A stretch of DNA of 64,000 bases. Source: UBA4744 sp963723165 (GTDB lineage: Bacteria > Actinomycetota > Acidimicrobiia > Spongiisociales > UBA4744). The notes under the pieces are model-generated. The model saw only the letters and a list, made by a program, of their open reading frames with translations. It was not told the DNA's origin and ran no database searches. The position numbers were made by a program, and so were the translations under genes. Shown here one piece after another: positions 45,585 through 53,631 of this stretch. Position 1 is the stretch's first letter. Each line of letters begins with the position of its first letter. The DNA is taken from NCBI GenBank assembly GCA_963723165.1, contig CAVRPP010000007.1, positions 62,001 to 126,000 of the forward strand, in the 5' to 3' direction.

Positions 45585-46432
45585 GGAGTTCGCTGCCAGG
45601 CCCGGGCGTGGCGTAGGTGTTTCGGAGCGTCGAAATCGGTGGTTGCGAGGAACTCGTCGATGTCCGCGACCTTCAGGAAGTCACCGTACGAGCCGAATTT
45701 CGACCCCGACGGTATGGTCAAGGTACCGTCCGGGAACACCATCACGTAGAGCTTGTCCAGGGTTCCATGACTCAGCCAGTTGATTGGGTAGGGATGTTCG
45801 TTCGACGACACCTTCTCCCGCAGCGTCTGGAACGCGGCATCCGAAACGACCAGAGCTTCCCAATCGATGTCCGCTGCCATCGACCTGGGAAACGCCTGGA
45901 AGACGTTGTAGAAAAGCCGGTTGGGTACTCGGGCCGCCCATCGGTCGAGCAGCGTGACGATGTTGGGGACGTCGGTGAGGTTGTGCTGGGTGACGGGAGT
46001 GGCGATCTTCACGTCGATAGTTGGGAAACCGGCGAGAAGGTTCAATGCACCCAGCACCGCAGTGAAGTGGCCCGTCTCCTTGGTGCGGCTCGAGACCTTC
46101 TCCGAGGCCCCGTCGAGGGGCAGGGAGATGAGATCGATGCATTGTCCATGCTCTGCAAGAAAGGACGCAGTCAGTTGGTCTCCGGTGGTTGAAACGGCCA
46201 CCTCCAGCCCCGCTCGTTTGGCGGCCTGGATCAGGAGGCCGATATCGGGACGATTGAGCGGGTCTCCCCCGGTGAACACGATGCGGCGGGCCGATCCGGC
46301 AGCGATCCTGGACACGATGGCCAGGGCCGTCGAGGTATCAACGGCCTCGATGTCTTGCGGACCCCAGCAATACGCGCAGGCCTGGCTGCAATCGCACGTG
46401 ACGTGGAAGTCTATGGTGGCCACTTCTGGCAT
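45581..46432 (-). CDS. Radical SAM protein
   Basis: A 283-residue radical SAM enzyme. The cluster motif CSQACAYC (Cx3Cx2C) is near residue 15, with the SAM glycine motif FTGGDPLNRPDIGLLI and a later CIDLISLPLDGAS barrel strand. There is no C-terminal SPASM Cys cluster. The substrate is unknown. ATG 46432 has GGAG 6 bases upstream and begins just before the conserved region. It is first in a two-gene unit with the acyltransferase and is divergent from heliorhodopsin. Confidence 0.88.
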   Translation of the reverse strand: MPEVATIDFHVTCDCSQACAYCWGPQDIEAVDTSTALAIVSRIAAGSARRIVFTGGDPLNRPDIGLLIQAAKRAGLEVAVSTTGDQLTASFLAEHGQCIDLISLPLDGASEKVSSRTKETGHFTAVLGALNLLAGFPTIDVKIATPVTQHNLTDVPNIVTLLDRWAARVPNRLFYNVFQAFPRSMAADIDWEALVVSDAAFQTLREKVSSNEHPYPINWLSHGTLDKLYVMVFPDGTLTIPSGSKFGSYGDFLKVADIDEFLATTDFDAPKHLRHARAWQRTP

Positions 46433-46578
46433 GGTGCGCTCCGGTCGTTTCTTCACTGTACCGGTCGGGCAGGCGTTGGTTAGGATCGCCAGACGGCGGG
46501 ACGTCCGCAACAGTTCGATTCATCCGGATTGTCCTGTGACTTCGTACAAGATGGTTGAGCAACCGGGAGAGATAGATC

Positions 46579-47346
46579 ATGGCATCGACAGTGGAAGTAA
46601 CCGACGCGACATTTTCGCGTCTCCGTATCTGGAACTGGGTGATGGGAGCCTTGCATGCTGTTCAGGGAGCGGGAGTGGTGGCCCTCGCAACAGACTTCGC
46701 CCTGCCAGTAACCGCAGCCTTCCCTGAAGGTCCCCCCGGGACTCCGGCAGAGGCATCGACGCTGTTCGAGATCTCGATCGCCTGGGGGGTCGCCGGCTTT
46801 CTCTTCCTGTCGGCGTTCTTCCACTTCCTCATTGCCAGTGTGGGTTCCGGCCGCTATCGCGATCAGCTGTCGCGGGGCCAGAATCACTTCCGGTGGATTG
46901 AATACTCGATTTCGTCATCGGTGATGATCGTGTTGATCGCGATGCTGACGGGAATCTCGGGTATCGCTGCCCTGATTGCTCTGTTCGGAGTGAACGCCGG
47001 GATGATTTTCTTCGGCTCGGTCCAGGAGCGCTACGAAGAGCCGGGAGGTTCCTTGTGGCCGTTCTGGATGGGCAGTGTCCTGGGAATTGTGCCGTGGATT
47101 GCGATCGGCGTATACCTGGTTTCGCCCGGCAGCGAAGCGCAGCCACCCGGCTTCGTTTACGGCATCTTCTTCTCGCTCTTCGTGTTCTTCAACAGCTTCG
47201 CCTTCACCCAGTGGGCGCAGTACAAGCAAGTGCGGCGGTGGAAGAACTACCTCACCGGCGAGCGGACCTACATCTTGCTCAGCCTGCTCGCCAAGTCGGC
47301 ACTGGCCTGGCAGGTGTTCGGCGGGACGCTGGCTCCTACGGGCTGA
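46579..47346 (+). CDS. Heliorhodopsin
   Basis: A 255-residue seven-helix retinal protein of the heliorhodopsin family, which has inverted membrane topology relative to type 1 rhodopsins (N-terminus inside). Conserved features: His26 (LHAVQG) and His82 (FFHFLIA), the counterion Glu108 in FRWIEYSISSSVMI, and the Schiff-base Lys239 in SLLAKSALAWQVF. The length is normal. It is probably a light sensor rather than a pump. GGGAGAG precedes ATG 46579. No retinal-synthesis gene (blh/crtY) is in the window. Downstream genes on the same strand are a SnoaL-like protein, a PLDc_N protein and an ABC transporter. Confidence 0.95.
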   Translation: MASTVEVTDATFSRLRIWNWVMGALHAVQGAGVVALATDFALPVTAAFPEGPPGTPAEASTLFEISIAWGVAGFLFLSAFFHFLIASVGSGRYRDQLSRGQNHFRWIEYSISSSVMIVLIAMLTGISGIAALIALFGVNAGMIFFGSVQERYEEPGGSLWPFWMGSVLGIVPWIAIGVYLVSPGSEAQPPGFVYGIFFSLFVFFNSFAFTQWAQYKQVRRWKNYLTGERTYILLSLLAKSALAWQVFGGTLAPTG

Positions 47347-47492
47347 CCTTGTTGCGGCTGGTTCCTCCAGAGGCTCATCGGTGAGACCCGAAGCTGATCC
47401 GGTCTTGTTCGACCCGACGGCGTGCGAACGTCGACTCCTTGCCGGCGTAGCCTGGCTGGCAGGAGGGCTCGAACGGCGAGGAAGGGGCAGCC

Positions 47493-47846
47493 ATGGGCGA
47501 GGATCTGCAGGCAGCCGGAGCTGCGTTGGCCGCGCTGGACGTCGAGGCACTGGTCCCGCTGTATGTTGAAGGTTTCGTCTTCGATGATCCAGCGGCCGGT
47601 GCCCACATCACCACGCGGGTTGAGCTGACCGGCTACTTCGGTTCACTGTTTTCCATGCCGGATGTCGAGTTCAGCGATGTCGACTTTTTCCAGTGCGGCG
47701 ATCGGGCAGCCGGTACCTGGGTGTGGTCGGGGACGAAGCAGAACGGCGAGGCCTTCTCGGTGCGCGGTGCCTCCGTCTTCGAAATGGCCGAAGGTGGGAT
47801 CCGTAAGGAGACGGTCTTCTACGATCCGCGGCCGGCGCTGGCGTAG
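47493..47846 (+). CDS. SnoaL-like / NTF2-like protein
   Basis: A 117-residue small cone-fold protein: initial helix LQAAGAALAALDVEALVPLY, then FVFDDPAAGAHITTRVELTGY and the beta-sheet with FQCGDRAAGTWVWSGTKQNG. This is the pattern of SnoaL-like proteins, which act as isomerases, cyclases or small-ligand binding proteins. No active site can be assigned. It begins 146 bp after the heliorhodopsin stop on the same strand. Confidence 0.8.
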   Translation: MGEDLQAAGAALAALDVEALVPLYVEGFVFDDPAAGAHITTRVELTGYFGSLFSMPDVEFSDVDFFQCGDRAAGTWVWSGTKQNGEAFSVRGASVFEMAEGGIRKETVFYDPRPALA

Positions 47847-47915
47847 AAGATCCCGGCTCGGCAAGAGGTGCCGGCCTGGCCGCTAGCGTGTGAGGACCAC
47901 AAAGGGAGTTGTTCA

Positions 47916-48113
47916 TTGGAGAATGTCCCCTGGGCCGCACTGGCCCCGGTGCTGGTGTTGCTTGCCGGTTTTGTGGTCTATTGCCTCGTCGATCTGACTC
48001 GGTCTGAGGTTCAGCACCTGCCGAAATGGGCCTGGGCCGTCGTCTGTGTGATTTCGGTTCCGCTGGGGGGGATTGCGTATCTCACGATCGGCCGGGTACC
48101 CCGGGTCAAATGA
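47916..48113 (+). CDS. PLDc_N domain small membrane protein
   Basis: A 65-residue two-helix protein with the phospholipase-D-nuclease N-terminal (PLDc_N) signature: VYCLVDLTRSEVQHLPKWAW followed by VVCVISVPLGGIAYLTIGR. The TTG at 47916 is used because GGGAG lies 7 bases upstream. Its stop overlaps the start of the ABC ATPase gene (ATGA). In actinobacteria and firmicutes such proteins are often coded ahead of an ABC transporter, as here; they are thought to be accessory membrane subunits. Confidence 0.85.
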   Translation: MENVPWAALAPVLVLLAGFVVYCLVDLTRSEVQHLPKWAWAVVCVISVPLGGIAYLTIGRVPRVK

Positions 48114-48991
48114 TCGTCACTACCCACGAACTGCGTAAGGAGTACGCGTCGACCGTTGCCCTTCGGGACGTCGAACTTCGCGTTCCCGACGGGTCTGTGT
48201 ACGGCCTGGTCGGTCCGAACGGGGCGGGCAAAACAACCTTGCTCGGCATCCTCGCCGGACTGCGCAAGGCGACCGCCGGAACCGTCGAGATCAACGCGGC
48301 GTGGGAAAAGGTGGCCGTGCTACCGGACACCCCCCAGTTCGACCCCTGGCTGACCGGCAGGGAGGTGGTCGACCTGGCCCGCAATCTCACCGACCGGACG
48401 GTGCCCGAAGCCAGGGTCGATGAAGTCCTGGAACAGGCAGGGCTGGCCGACGCCGCCAAACGGACCGTCGGTGGCTATTCCCGCGGCATGCTGCAGCGGC
48501 TGGGCGTGGCCTCAACGGTGGTCGGGCGCCCGACCGTGCTGATGCTCGACGAGCCTTCGTCGGCCCTCGACCCGGCCGGAAGGCGAGAGGTGCTCGATCT
48601 GGTCGCCAGGCTGCGCGGCGAGGCCACCGTGATCTTCAGCAGTCACATCCTCGGGGATGTACAGGAAGTGTGTGACACCGTTGGCATTCTGAGAACCGGC
48701 GAGCTGCTCTTCCAGGGGTCCATCGACCAACTGCTGGTTGGCACCGCAGTGCCCACGTACCGGCTGCGCGTTCGTCCACCGGCCGACAGCGTGATCGAAG
48801 CGCTGCGGTCCGCTCCCTGGGTGACGGCAGCCGAGGCAGTTTCTCGCGACGAAATCCGGGTCTCTGTCGGATCTGTGGAGGCCGCAGAACAGCATCTCGT
48901 GGAGACGCTGGCCGGTACCGGTGCCAGGATTGTTTCCTTCGGCCCCGAGGCGGCAACGCTCGAGCAGGTCTTCCTGGAGCTGACCTCATGA
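48110..48991 (+). CDS. ABC transporter ATP-binding protein
   Basis: A 293-residue ATPase: Walker A VGPNGAGKTTLLGIL, the Q-loop region, signature GGYSRGMLQRLGVA (a YSxGMxQR variant typical of drug/bacteriocin-type exporters), Walker B VLMLDEPSSALDPAG and H-loop VIFSSHILGDVQEV. A C-terminal extension of about 70 residues follows, as in BcrA/NatA-like subunits. It pairs with the permease downstream (ATGA overlap). Confidence 0.93.
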   Translation: MIVTTHELRKEYASTVALRDVELRVPDGSVYGLVGPNGAGKTTLLGILAGLRKATAGTVEINAAWEKVAVLPDTPQFDPWLTGREVVDLARNLTDRTVPEARVDEVLEQAGLADAAKRTVGGYSRGMLQRLGVASTVVGRPTVLMLDEPSSALDPAGRREVLDLVARLRGEATVIFSSHILGDVQEVCDTVGILRTGELLFQGSIDQLLVGTAVPTYRLRVRPPADSVIEALRSAPWVTAAEAVSRDEIRVSVGSVEAAEQHLVETLAGTGARIVSFGPEAATLEQVFLELTS

Positions 48992-49734
48992 ACCTGTGGA
49001 AGCTGGAGTGGATCAGGCTGGTTCGAACGAAGCGGTGGCTCGCCCTGGTCGGTGTCTATGTGTTCTTCGGTCTGCTCGGCCCACTGTCGGCGCGCTACCT
49101 GGGCGAGATCGTCGAGCGCTTTGGGGGCGGCGTCGAGGTCACCTTCCCGCCTCCCGTTCCCGCCGACGGCATGGTCCAGTACGTTTCGAATGTCTCTCAG
49201 ATCGGACTTCTGGTTTCGGTGGTCGTCGTGGCCGGTTCGCTCGCTTTCGACGCCAGACCCGAAATGGGCGTGTTCCTCCGGACGAGGGTCGCGAAGGTGT
49301 GGGACATCCTCGTCCCGCGCCTGATCGTCAGCTTCGCGGCCGTCGGCATCTCGTTTGTTCTGGGGGCGCTGGCCGCCTGGTACGAGACGGTGGTCTTGAT
49401 CGGCAGCCTGCCGGTTGGCGGAACCCTGGCAGGGGTCGGATACGGACTCCTGTATCTGGCATTGGTCGTGGCCGTGGTCGCCGCCGCCGGGAGCCGCGCC
49501 AGGAACATCCTCGGTGCGGTCCTGGTCACGATTGTGGTGCTGTTGGCCATGCCCATCGTTGGCATCGTCGAAGCTGTCGGCGAGTGGCTACCCAGTCATC
49601 TCGTTGGCGCTCTGGCGGCCATCCCGGGTGGTACCCCGATCGTGGATTACCTGCCCGCCGCCACGGTCACGCTGATCTTGACCGGGCTGGCTCTGTTTCT
49701 GGCCGTCCGCTGGTCGGCCGCCCGCGAACTCTGA
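48988..49734 (+). CDS. ABC-2 type transporter permease
   Basis: A 248-residue protein with six predicted helices, starting MNLWKLEWIRLVRTKRWLAL, the usual N-terminus of ABC-2 permeases with a basic cytoplasmic segment before helix 1. The large extracellular loop is short (GGGVEVTFPPPVPADGMVQ). It works with the ATPase encoded just upstream and the PLDc_N protein. The substrate is unknown. Confidence 0.88.
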   Translation: MNLWKLEWIRLVRTKRWLALVGVYVFFGLLGPLSARYLGEIVERFGGGVEVTFPPPVPADGMVQYVSNVSQIGLLVSVVVVAGSLAFDARPEMGVFLRTRVAKVWDILVPRLIVSFAAVGISFVLGALAAWYETVVLIGSLPVGGTLAGVGYGLLYLALVVAVVAAAGSRARNILGAVLVTIVVLLAMPIVGIVEAVGEWLPSHLVGALAAIPGGTPIVDYLPAATVTLILTGLALFLAVRWSAAREL

Positions 49735-49747
49735 GACCCGGCTTCTT

Positions 49748-50266
49748 TCAGCGTTTCCAGGTGCGGACGGCGGCTTCGAGTTCTTCAGGCCTCCGCGTGC
49801 CGATCAGCAGCTTCTTGCCATCGTTGAGGAGTAATTGCAGACCCTGGTTGCCGCCGACGATGTAGGCCTTGCCTTCCCGGCCCCAGCGTATGCCCCAGCC
49901 CCCGTAATCGCGGATGGGGTGGTAGGTCTTCGCCTGATAGGAAGCGATTGACTCGTAGGGAATGACCTTCCATCGCATGGGAAAGAACCGTATGTGGAGC
50001 CCGTCTGGGCGAACTTCGGTGATCAACCGGGCAGAAAGAATCAAGGCGGCCATGCCCACCATCAAGACCGTGGTGACGACGCCGGTGACGAGGAGGGCGG
50101 TGTCGGACATTGGATTGTCTCCCCACGGGGTGCCCTGGATCACCTGGATATAGATTCCGTATCCAAACACACCGATCGTCCCTACGGCGGTGGTGAGCAA
50201 CAGCAGCCACAGCCACCATTGCCGGAATCCCTGCACTTCGCGAAAGCTCGCCGACATGTTGTCCAC
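49748..50266 (-). CDS. Two-helix membrane protein with PH-like domain (DUF6141-like)
   Basis: A 172-residue protein: two membrane helices (about residues 18-42 and 56-80), then a soluble beta-rich part with EVRPDGLHIRFFPM, YHPIRDYGGWGIRWGREGKAY and LLNDGKKLLIGTRRPEELEAA. The strong RDYGGWGIRxGxxGKAY and GTRRPEEL motifs recall the DUF6141 family and a bacterial PH-like (bPH) fold. The function is unknown. It is convergent with the ABC permease and follows the gene-free segment. Confidence 0.7.
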   Translation of the reverse strand: MDNMSASFREVQGFRQWWLWLLLLTTAVGTIGVFGYGIYIQVIQGTPWGDNPMSDTALLVTGVVTTVLMVGMAALILSARLITEVRPDGLHIRFFPMRWKVIPYESIASYQAKTYHPIRDYGGWGIRWGREGKAYIVGGNQGLQLLLNDGKKLLIGTRRPEELEAAVRTWKR

Positions 50267-50719
50267 CGGTTCAGCCTATAAGACGGACACCGAGACTCTC
50301 TCGCATTTTTGCGAGGACCCGCCACGGTCGGCCGAAGTGCACCGCTCATCGGATTCGAGCGAGAGGCCGGGTAAACGGATGGAGCGGAGTTGCTCGAGGC
50401 AGCGCGCCCGGGCTGCCCGCTGCTCAACGATCCTCCGGTCCCCGGGCGCCGTCCGGGCGCGAGAAGACCCGGAGACACTTCATCGTTTCCGATGCCATGA
50501 GAGGACCAGCTCACGGGTCTCCAGGTCTCGGTGGTCCGGATTTGAGTCGCCACCTGATCCCATGTGGGAAGGCGACGCTATGGCCGCCTTAGCGTCCGGC
50601 CACCTCCAGAGTCCTACAAGAACTTTCAGACAATGCGGACCACCTCCTTTCTCTGGTGGGGGCAGTTTTACACAGAAGTCGCGTAAACCAAGCCCTTTTT
50701 CCTAAGGAGCGTGTGAAGC
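50267..50719. other. 453-bp gene-free, hairpin-rich segment between SurE and DUF6141 genes
   Basis: No protein gene fits. Several perfect stems occur: CTCGCA/TGCGAG at 50300-50315 with a T4 loop, CTCCGG/CCGGAG at 50433-50474, GGACCA/TGGTCC at 50503-50537, GTCGCC/GGCGAC at 50546-50576 enclosing TCCC/GGGA, and CCACC/GGTGG at 50640-50659. On the minus strand the last hairpin holds AAAGGAGG before a 14-codon ORF (50589-50633). A structured RNA or leader is possible; no known class was recognised. Confidence 0.5.
50589..50633 (-). promoter_or_regulatory. Possible leader peptide ORF with hairpin-embedded ribosome-binding site
   Basis: The TTG at 50633 begins a 14-codon frame (MSESSCRTLEVAGR) with AAAGGAGG 9 bases upstream, which sits in the loop and 3' arm of a CCACC/GGTGG hairpin. 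Nothing shows it is translated, and the peptide is not rich in a single amino acid as attenuators normally are. Confidence 0.25.
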
Positions 50720-51475
50720 TCAGCGCAAATGCAACCCGGCTACCCAGTCGGCTGTCGTCTCCAGCGCCGCATGACGGGTGAGGTCGACCTGCATGGGAGT
50801 CACCGAAACGCGCCCCTGGGCGATTGCATAGAAGTCGGTTCCCGGCCCGGCATCTTGCTCTGGTCCGGCCGGCCCCACCCAGAAGATGGTGCGGCCGCGA
50901 GGATCCTTGCTGCGGACGACGCCCTCGGCCTTGTGGCGGTGGCCGAGTCTGGTGACCTCGAAGCCTTGGAGATCTTCAAACGGAATGTCCGGAACGTTGA
51001 CGTTGAGGATGGTATCGGCGGGTATCGGGCTGCCGGTGATATCGCTGAGCAAGACCCGTGCCACCTGTGCGGCGGCGTCGAAGTGCCGGCCGCCGTCGAG
51101 GGCCAGCGAGATAGCCAGGGCCGGTAGCCCGAGGAACCGCCCCTCCATGGCGGCGGCCACCGTTCCCGAGTAGATCACGTCGTCGCCCAGGTTGGCGCCG
51201 GCGTTGACCCCGGCAACGACAACGTCGGGTTCGTCGACCAGCAATCCGGTGAGGGCGAGATGCACGCAATCCGTGGGGGTACCGTCGACGAAGTAGCCCC
51301 CGTCGATCCTGGTCGCCCGGATCGGATTATCGAGCGTCAACGAATTGCTGGCGCCGCTCCGATTCCGCTCCGGGGCAACGATGGTGACGTCGCCCATGCT
51401 GGAAAGCTCCCGGGCCAGGGCAACGATCCCGCGCGCCCGGTAGCCGTCGTCGTTGCTGATCAGTATCTTCACCAC
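50720..51475 (-). CDS. surE: 5'/3'-nucleotidase SurE
   Basis: A 251-residue metal-dependent nucleoside 5'/3'-monophosphate phosphatase. Metal and substrate sites are ISNDDGYRARGI (Asp-Asp) and PERNRSGASNSLTL (Ser/Asn), followed by the family pattern GTPTDCVHLALTGLL and GVNAGANLGDDVIYSGTVAA. It is full length. Its start is near 51475 (tandem GTG codons), so the exact first residue is uncertain. Confidence 0.95.
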   Translation of the reverse strand: MVKILISNDDGYRARGIVALARELSSMGDVTIVAPERNRSGASNSLTLDNPIRATRIDGGYFVDGTPTDCVHLALTGLLVDEPDVVVAGVNAGANLGDDVIYSGTVAAAMEGRFLGLPALAISLALDGGRHFDAAAQVARVLLSDITGSPIPADTILNVNVPDIPFEDLQGFEVTRLGHRHKAEGVVRSKDPRGRTIFWVGPAGPEQDAGPGTDFYAIAQGRVSVTPMQVDLTRHAALETTADWVAGLHLR

Positions 51476-51564
51476 CGCAGCGTATCGCGCATCGCGATCC
51501 GGCGGAGGTCGCTGCGGCTGGATCGCTACCGTTGAGAGGCAGGTTCACCGAGGGAGGTTTCATC

Positions 51565-52131
51565 GTGTCACAGCCCGCATCGCTTCCCTGGACAGAAAAC
51601 GACGACGCCAACCGGTTGCTCGCCGAAGACCCACTGGCGCTGGTCTTGGGGATGATGCTGGACCAGCAGTTCCCGATGGAGCGGGCGTTCCTGGGGCCCT
51701 ATCTGCTGCGGGAACGGTTGGGGTGGGACCTCGAAGCAGCCGGTATAGCCGGAGTCGATCCCGACGACCTGGTTGAGGTCTTCAAAGGCCCTCCCGCCAT
51801 CCACCGCTTCCCCGGTTCGATGGCCAAGCGGGCGCAGGCTCTGTGCGCATTCGTGGTTGAGCGATATGACGGTGATATCGCTCGCTTGTGGTCCGACGGA
51901 GCAAGTGCCGCCGATGTTCTGGCCCGCCTCGAGGAGCTTCCCGGTTACGGGACGGAGAAGTCGCGGATCTTCGTTGGGATCCTCGGCAAGCGCATGGGAG
52001 TGCAACCGGACGGCTGGGAAGCGAAGGCGGCCGATTGGCCGTCGATCGCCGACGTGGCTGCATGGGACGACATCTTCGTGCTCCGAGAGAAGAAGAGACG
52101 GATGAAGGAAGCGAAGAAGGGCCACAAGTAG
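51565..52131 (+). CDS. HhH-GPD-type base excision DNA repair protein
   Basis: A 188-residue protein of the small HhH-GPD family common in actinobacteria. It starts with LAEDPLALVLGMMLDQQFPM, a truncated first HhH-GPD helix pair, then LEELPGYGTEKSRIFVGILG, a hairpin-helix-like region. Catalytic Asp and Lys cannot be confirmed, so base-excision activity is by family name only. GTG 51565 has GGGAGG 7 bases upstream. A copy of the inverted repeat follows 18 bp after its stop. Confidence 0.8.
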   Translation: MSQPASLPWTENDDANRLLAEDPLALVLGMMLDQQFPMERAFLGPYLLRERLGWDLEAAGIAGVDPDDLVEVFKGPPAIHRFPGSMAKRAQALCAFVVERYDGDIARLWSDGASAADVLARLEELPGYGTEKSRIFVGILGKRMGVQPDGWEAKAADWPSIADVAAWDDIFVLREKKRRMKEAKKGHK

Positions 52132-52148
52132 CCTCCGGGCCGAAGACT

Positions 52149-52221
52149 ATTCTGGCGTCAAAAAGTGAGCTCACGAGTCAGAAATCGACGCCAGAACGGG
52201 ATCACCTCACGCCAGAACGGG
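52149..52221 (+). repeat. Inverted-repeat element, copy B, with a duplicated right arm
   Basis: Left arm TTCTGGCGTC at 52150-52159, inner AAAAAGTGAGC, and right arm GACGCCAGAAC at 52187-52197. The string ACGCCAGAACGGG at 52188-52200 occurs again at 52209-52221, a 21-bp tandem duplication of the right arm. It lies between the HhH gene and the DUF1801 gene. Confidence 0.85.
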
Positions 52222-52246
52222 AACAAAGAGCCGGGGAGGACGTGCC

Positions 52247-52633
52247 ATGACCGAAACGAGATTTGGCACCTTCGACGAATTGGTTGCAGGCGCCGACGGT
52301 GCCGTGGCAGCCATTGCCCGGAAGCTGCGCAGCGTGATTCTGGCGGTCGACCCGGTTGCCGTTGAGGTAGTGCGACTGGGCGACCGGGCGGCCACGTACG
52401 GGGTGGGTCCCAAGAAGATGAGCGAAGCGTACGTCTATGTGATGCCCCGGCGGGGGCAGGTCAACCTGGGTTTCTTCCGGGGGACGTCACTGGATGATCC
52501 CGAGGGCTTGCTGGAGGGGACCGGCAAGGCCATGCGCCACGTCAAGGTGCGGAGCATCGAGGACGCCGACCGCTCTGCCGTGCGGGATCTGCTGGTGGCC
52601 GCTTGGGTAGAGCGCCGACAGAGTCTGGCCTAG
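52247..52633 (+). CDS. DUF1801 domain protein
   Basis: A 128-residue small protein with the DUF1801/YdhG-type alpha-beta fold: AAIARKLRSVILAVDPVAVE, RLGDRAATYGVGPKKMSEAY and GQVNLGFFRGTSLDDPEGLL, the last being the loop that many DUF1801 proteins share. The function of the family is unknown, though it resembles small frataxin-like or NTF2-adjacent folds. It is convergent with the terpene-cyclase-like gene, overlapping its end by 4 bp. Confidence 0.78.
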   Translation: MTETRFGTFDELVAGADGAVAAIARKLRSVILAVDPVAVEVVRLGDRAATYGVGPKKMSEAYVYVMPRRGQVNLGFFRGTSLDDPEGLLEGTGKAMRHVKVRSIEDADRSAVRDLLVAAWVERRQSLA

Positions 52634-53553
52634 GTCTCGATCCCATACCAGCGCAGCACTCGCAGCGCCCGCAGCGTGTTCCAGCGGCTGGGTTGACCCG
52701 GTTGCTCCATCCGGAAGTGTTCCCGCCCGGAGTGGTGGTTCTGCAGCTTCCATCGGCCGTCTTTGGTCCGTTTGGAGAGGACAAGCTCGATGGCCTCCAG
52801 CGCCCGATCGTCCGGGCCGATCCCCGAATCCTGGAGGTAGTCGAGACCGCGCAACACGTCGTAGTGCCACCGGGGTGGGAACGAGAATCTGGTCCAGCTC
52901 GGCCGGATGATCTCGCCGGTGCTGAGCGAGCGCATCAAGTGCCTGTCGAGCAGGTAGTCCTCACCCCGACGCCGCGCCGTCCGGATCTTGCGTATGAGGC
53001 CTGCCGGGCGGGTCCGTTCGTATTCGAGCAGCCCTTCGAGGACCAGGATCGTGGTGTTGAACGAGGACCGGGTTGATCCGAGGCGGGTCAGACAGTTCCA
53101 TCCGCCGTCTTCGAGTTGCTGCGCCAGCAGCCAGCGGGCCATCGGTTCACGGTGCGCATCGAACCCGCTGAAGTACGAAGCGAGACCGAGGGTCATGCCG
53201 GTCACACAGGTCTCTGCCTGCACGGAGACGAAGTATCCAACCCCGCCGTCGTACCACTCTGCCCGCTTCGACAGCTTGGCCAACCCACGCTGGGCGCCTT
53301 CGTTGGACGGGTCGATGCCCAGGTACCGCAACAGCCTCAACGTGTAGGTCGTGGAGATCCACTTGGGTGAATAGTGCCCGCCGCCCCACTTCCCGTCCGC
53401 GTCTTGCACGCTCAATAGGCGGGCTCCCCAACCCGCCTCCGCCACCCGGACTCGCTGCGCCGCGATCTCGGCGGAGTCGGCCCCGGTCAGATCCCGGAGG
53501 ACCTGCCACCGGATAGATGGGTCTCCGTCGAGCAACCACGCTAGGACGTCCAC
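52630..53553 (-). CDS. Prenyltransferase/squalene-oxidase repeat (alpha-toroid) protein
   Basis: A 307-residue all-helical protein whose helices follow the (alpha/alpha) toroid pattern of squalene-hopene cyclases and prenyltransferases: GWGARLLSVQDADGKWGGGH (a QDxxGxW-like turn), ARWLLAQQLEDGGWNCLTRL and LRVLRWYGIET. QW-type repeats are weak and the DXDD motif of class II cyclases is absent, so it is probably a toroid-fold protein of another function. The inverted repeats B and C lie on either side. Confidence 0.75.
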   Translation of the reverse strand: MDVLAWLLDGDPSIRWQVLRDLTGADSAEIAAQRVRVAEAGWGARLLSVQDADGKWGGGHYSPKWISTTYTLRLLRYLGIDPSNEGAQRGLAKLSKRAEWYDGGVGYFVSVQAETCVTGMTLGLASYFSGFDAHREPMARWLLAQQLEDGGWNCLTRLGSTRSSFNTTILVLEGLLEYERTRPAGLIRKIRTARRRGEDYLLDRHLMRSLSTGEIIRPSWTRFSFPPRWHYDVLRGLDYLQDSGIGPDDRALEAIELVLSKRTKDGRWKLQNHHSGREHFRMEQPGQPSRWNTLRALRVLRWYGIET

Positions 53554-53570
53554 ACTCCCAAGCTACTCAT

Positions 53571-53621
53571 CGTTCTGGCGTCAAAAAGTGAGCCCACGAG
53601 TCGGAAATCGACGCCAGAACG
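53571..53621 (+). repeat. Inverted-repeat element, copy C
   Basis: Arms CGTTCTGGCGTC at 53571-53582 and GACGCCAGAACG at 53610-53621, perfect over 12 bp, with inner AAAAAGTGAGCCCACGAGTC shared almost exactly with copy D. It lies between the toroid-protein gene and the next gene, both on the minus strand. Confidence 0.9.
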
Positions 53622-53631
53622 GGAGAGGACC

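Noticed and set aside
50541..50580. TPP-riboswitch-like ACCTGATCC with later GCGAC
   Set aside because: The 5' CTGAGA element and three-way junction are absent, and no thiamine gene follows.
50641..50652. CACCTCCTTTCT identical to the 3' end of 16S rRNA
   Set aside because: Only 12 bases match and nothing upstream resembles 16S; on the minus strand it is simply a Shine-Dalgarno sequence.
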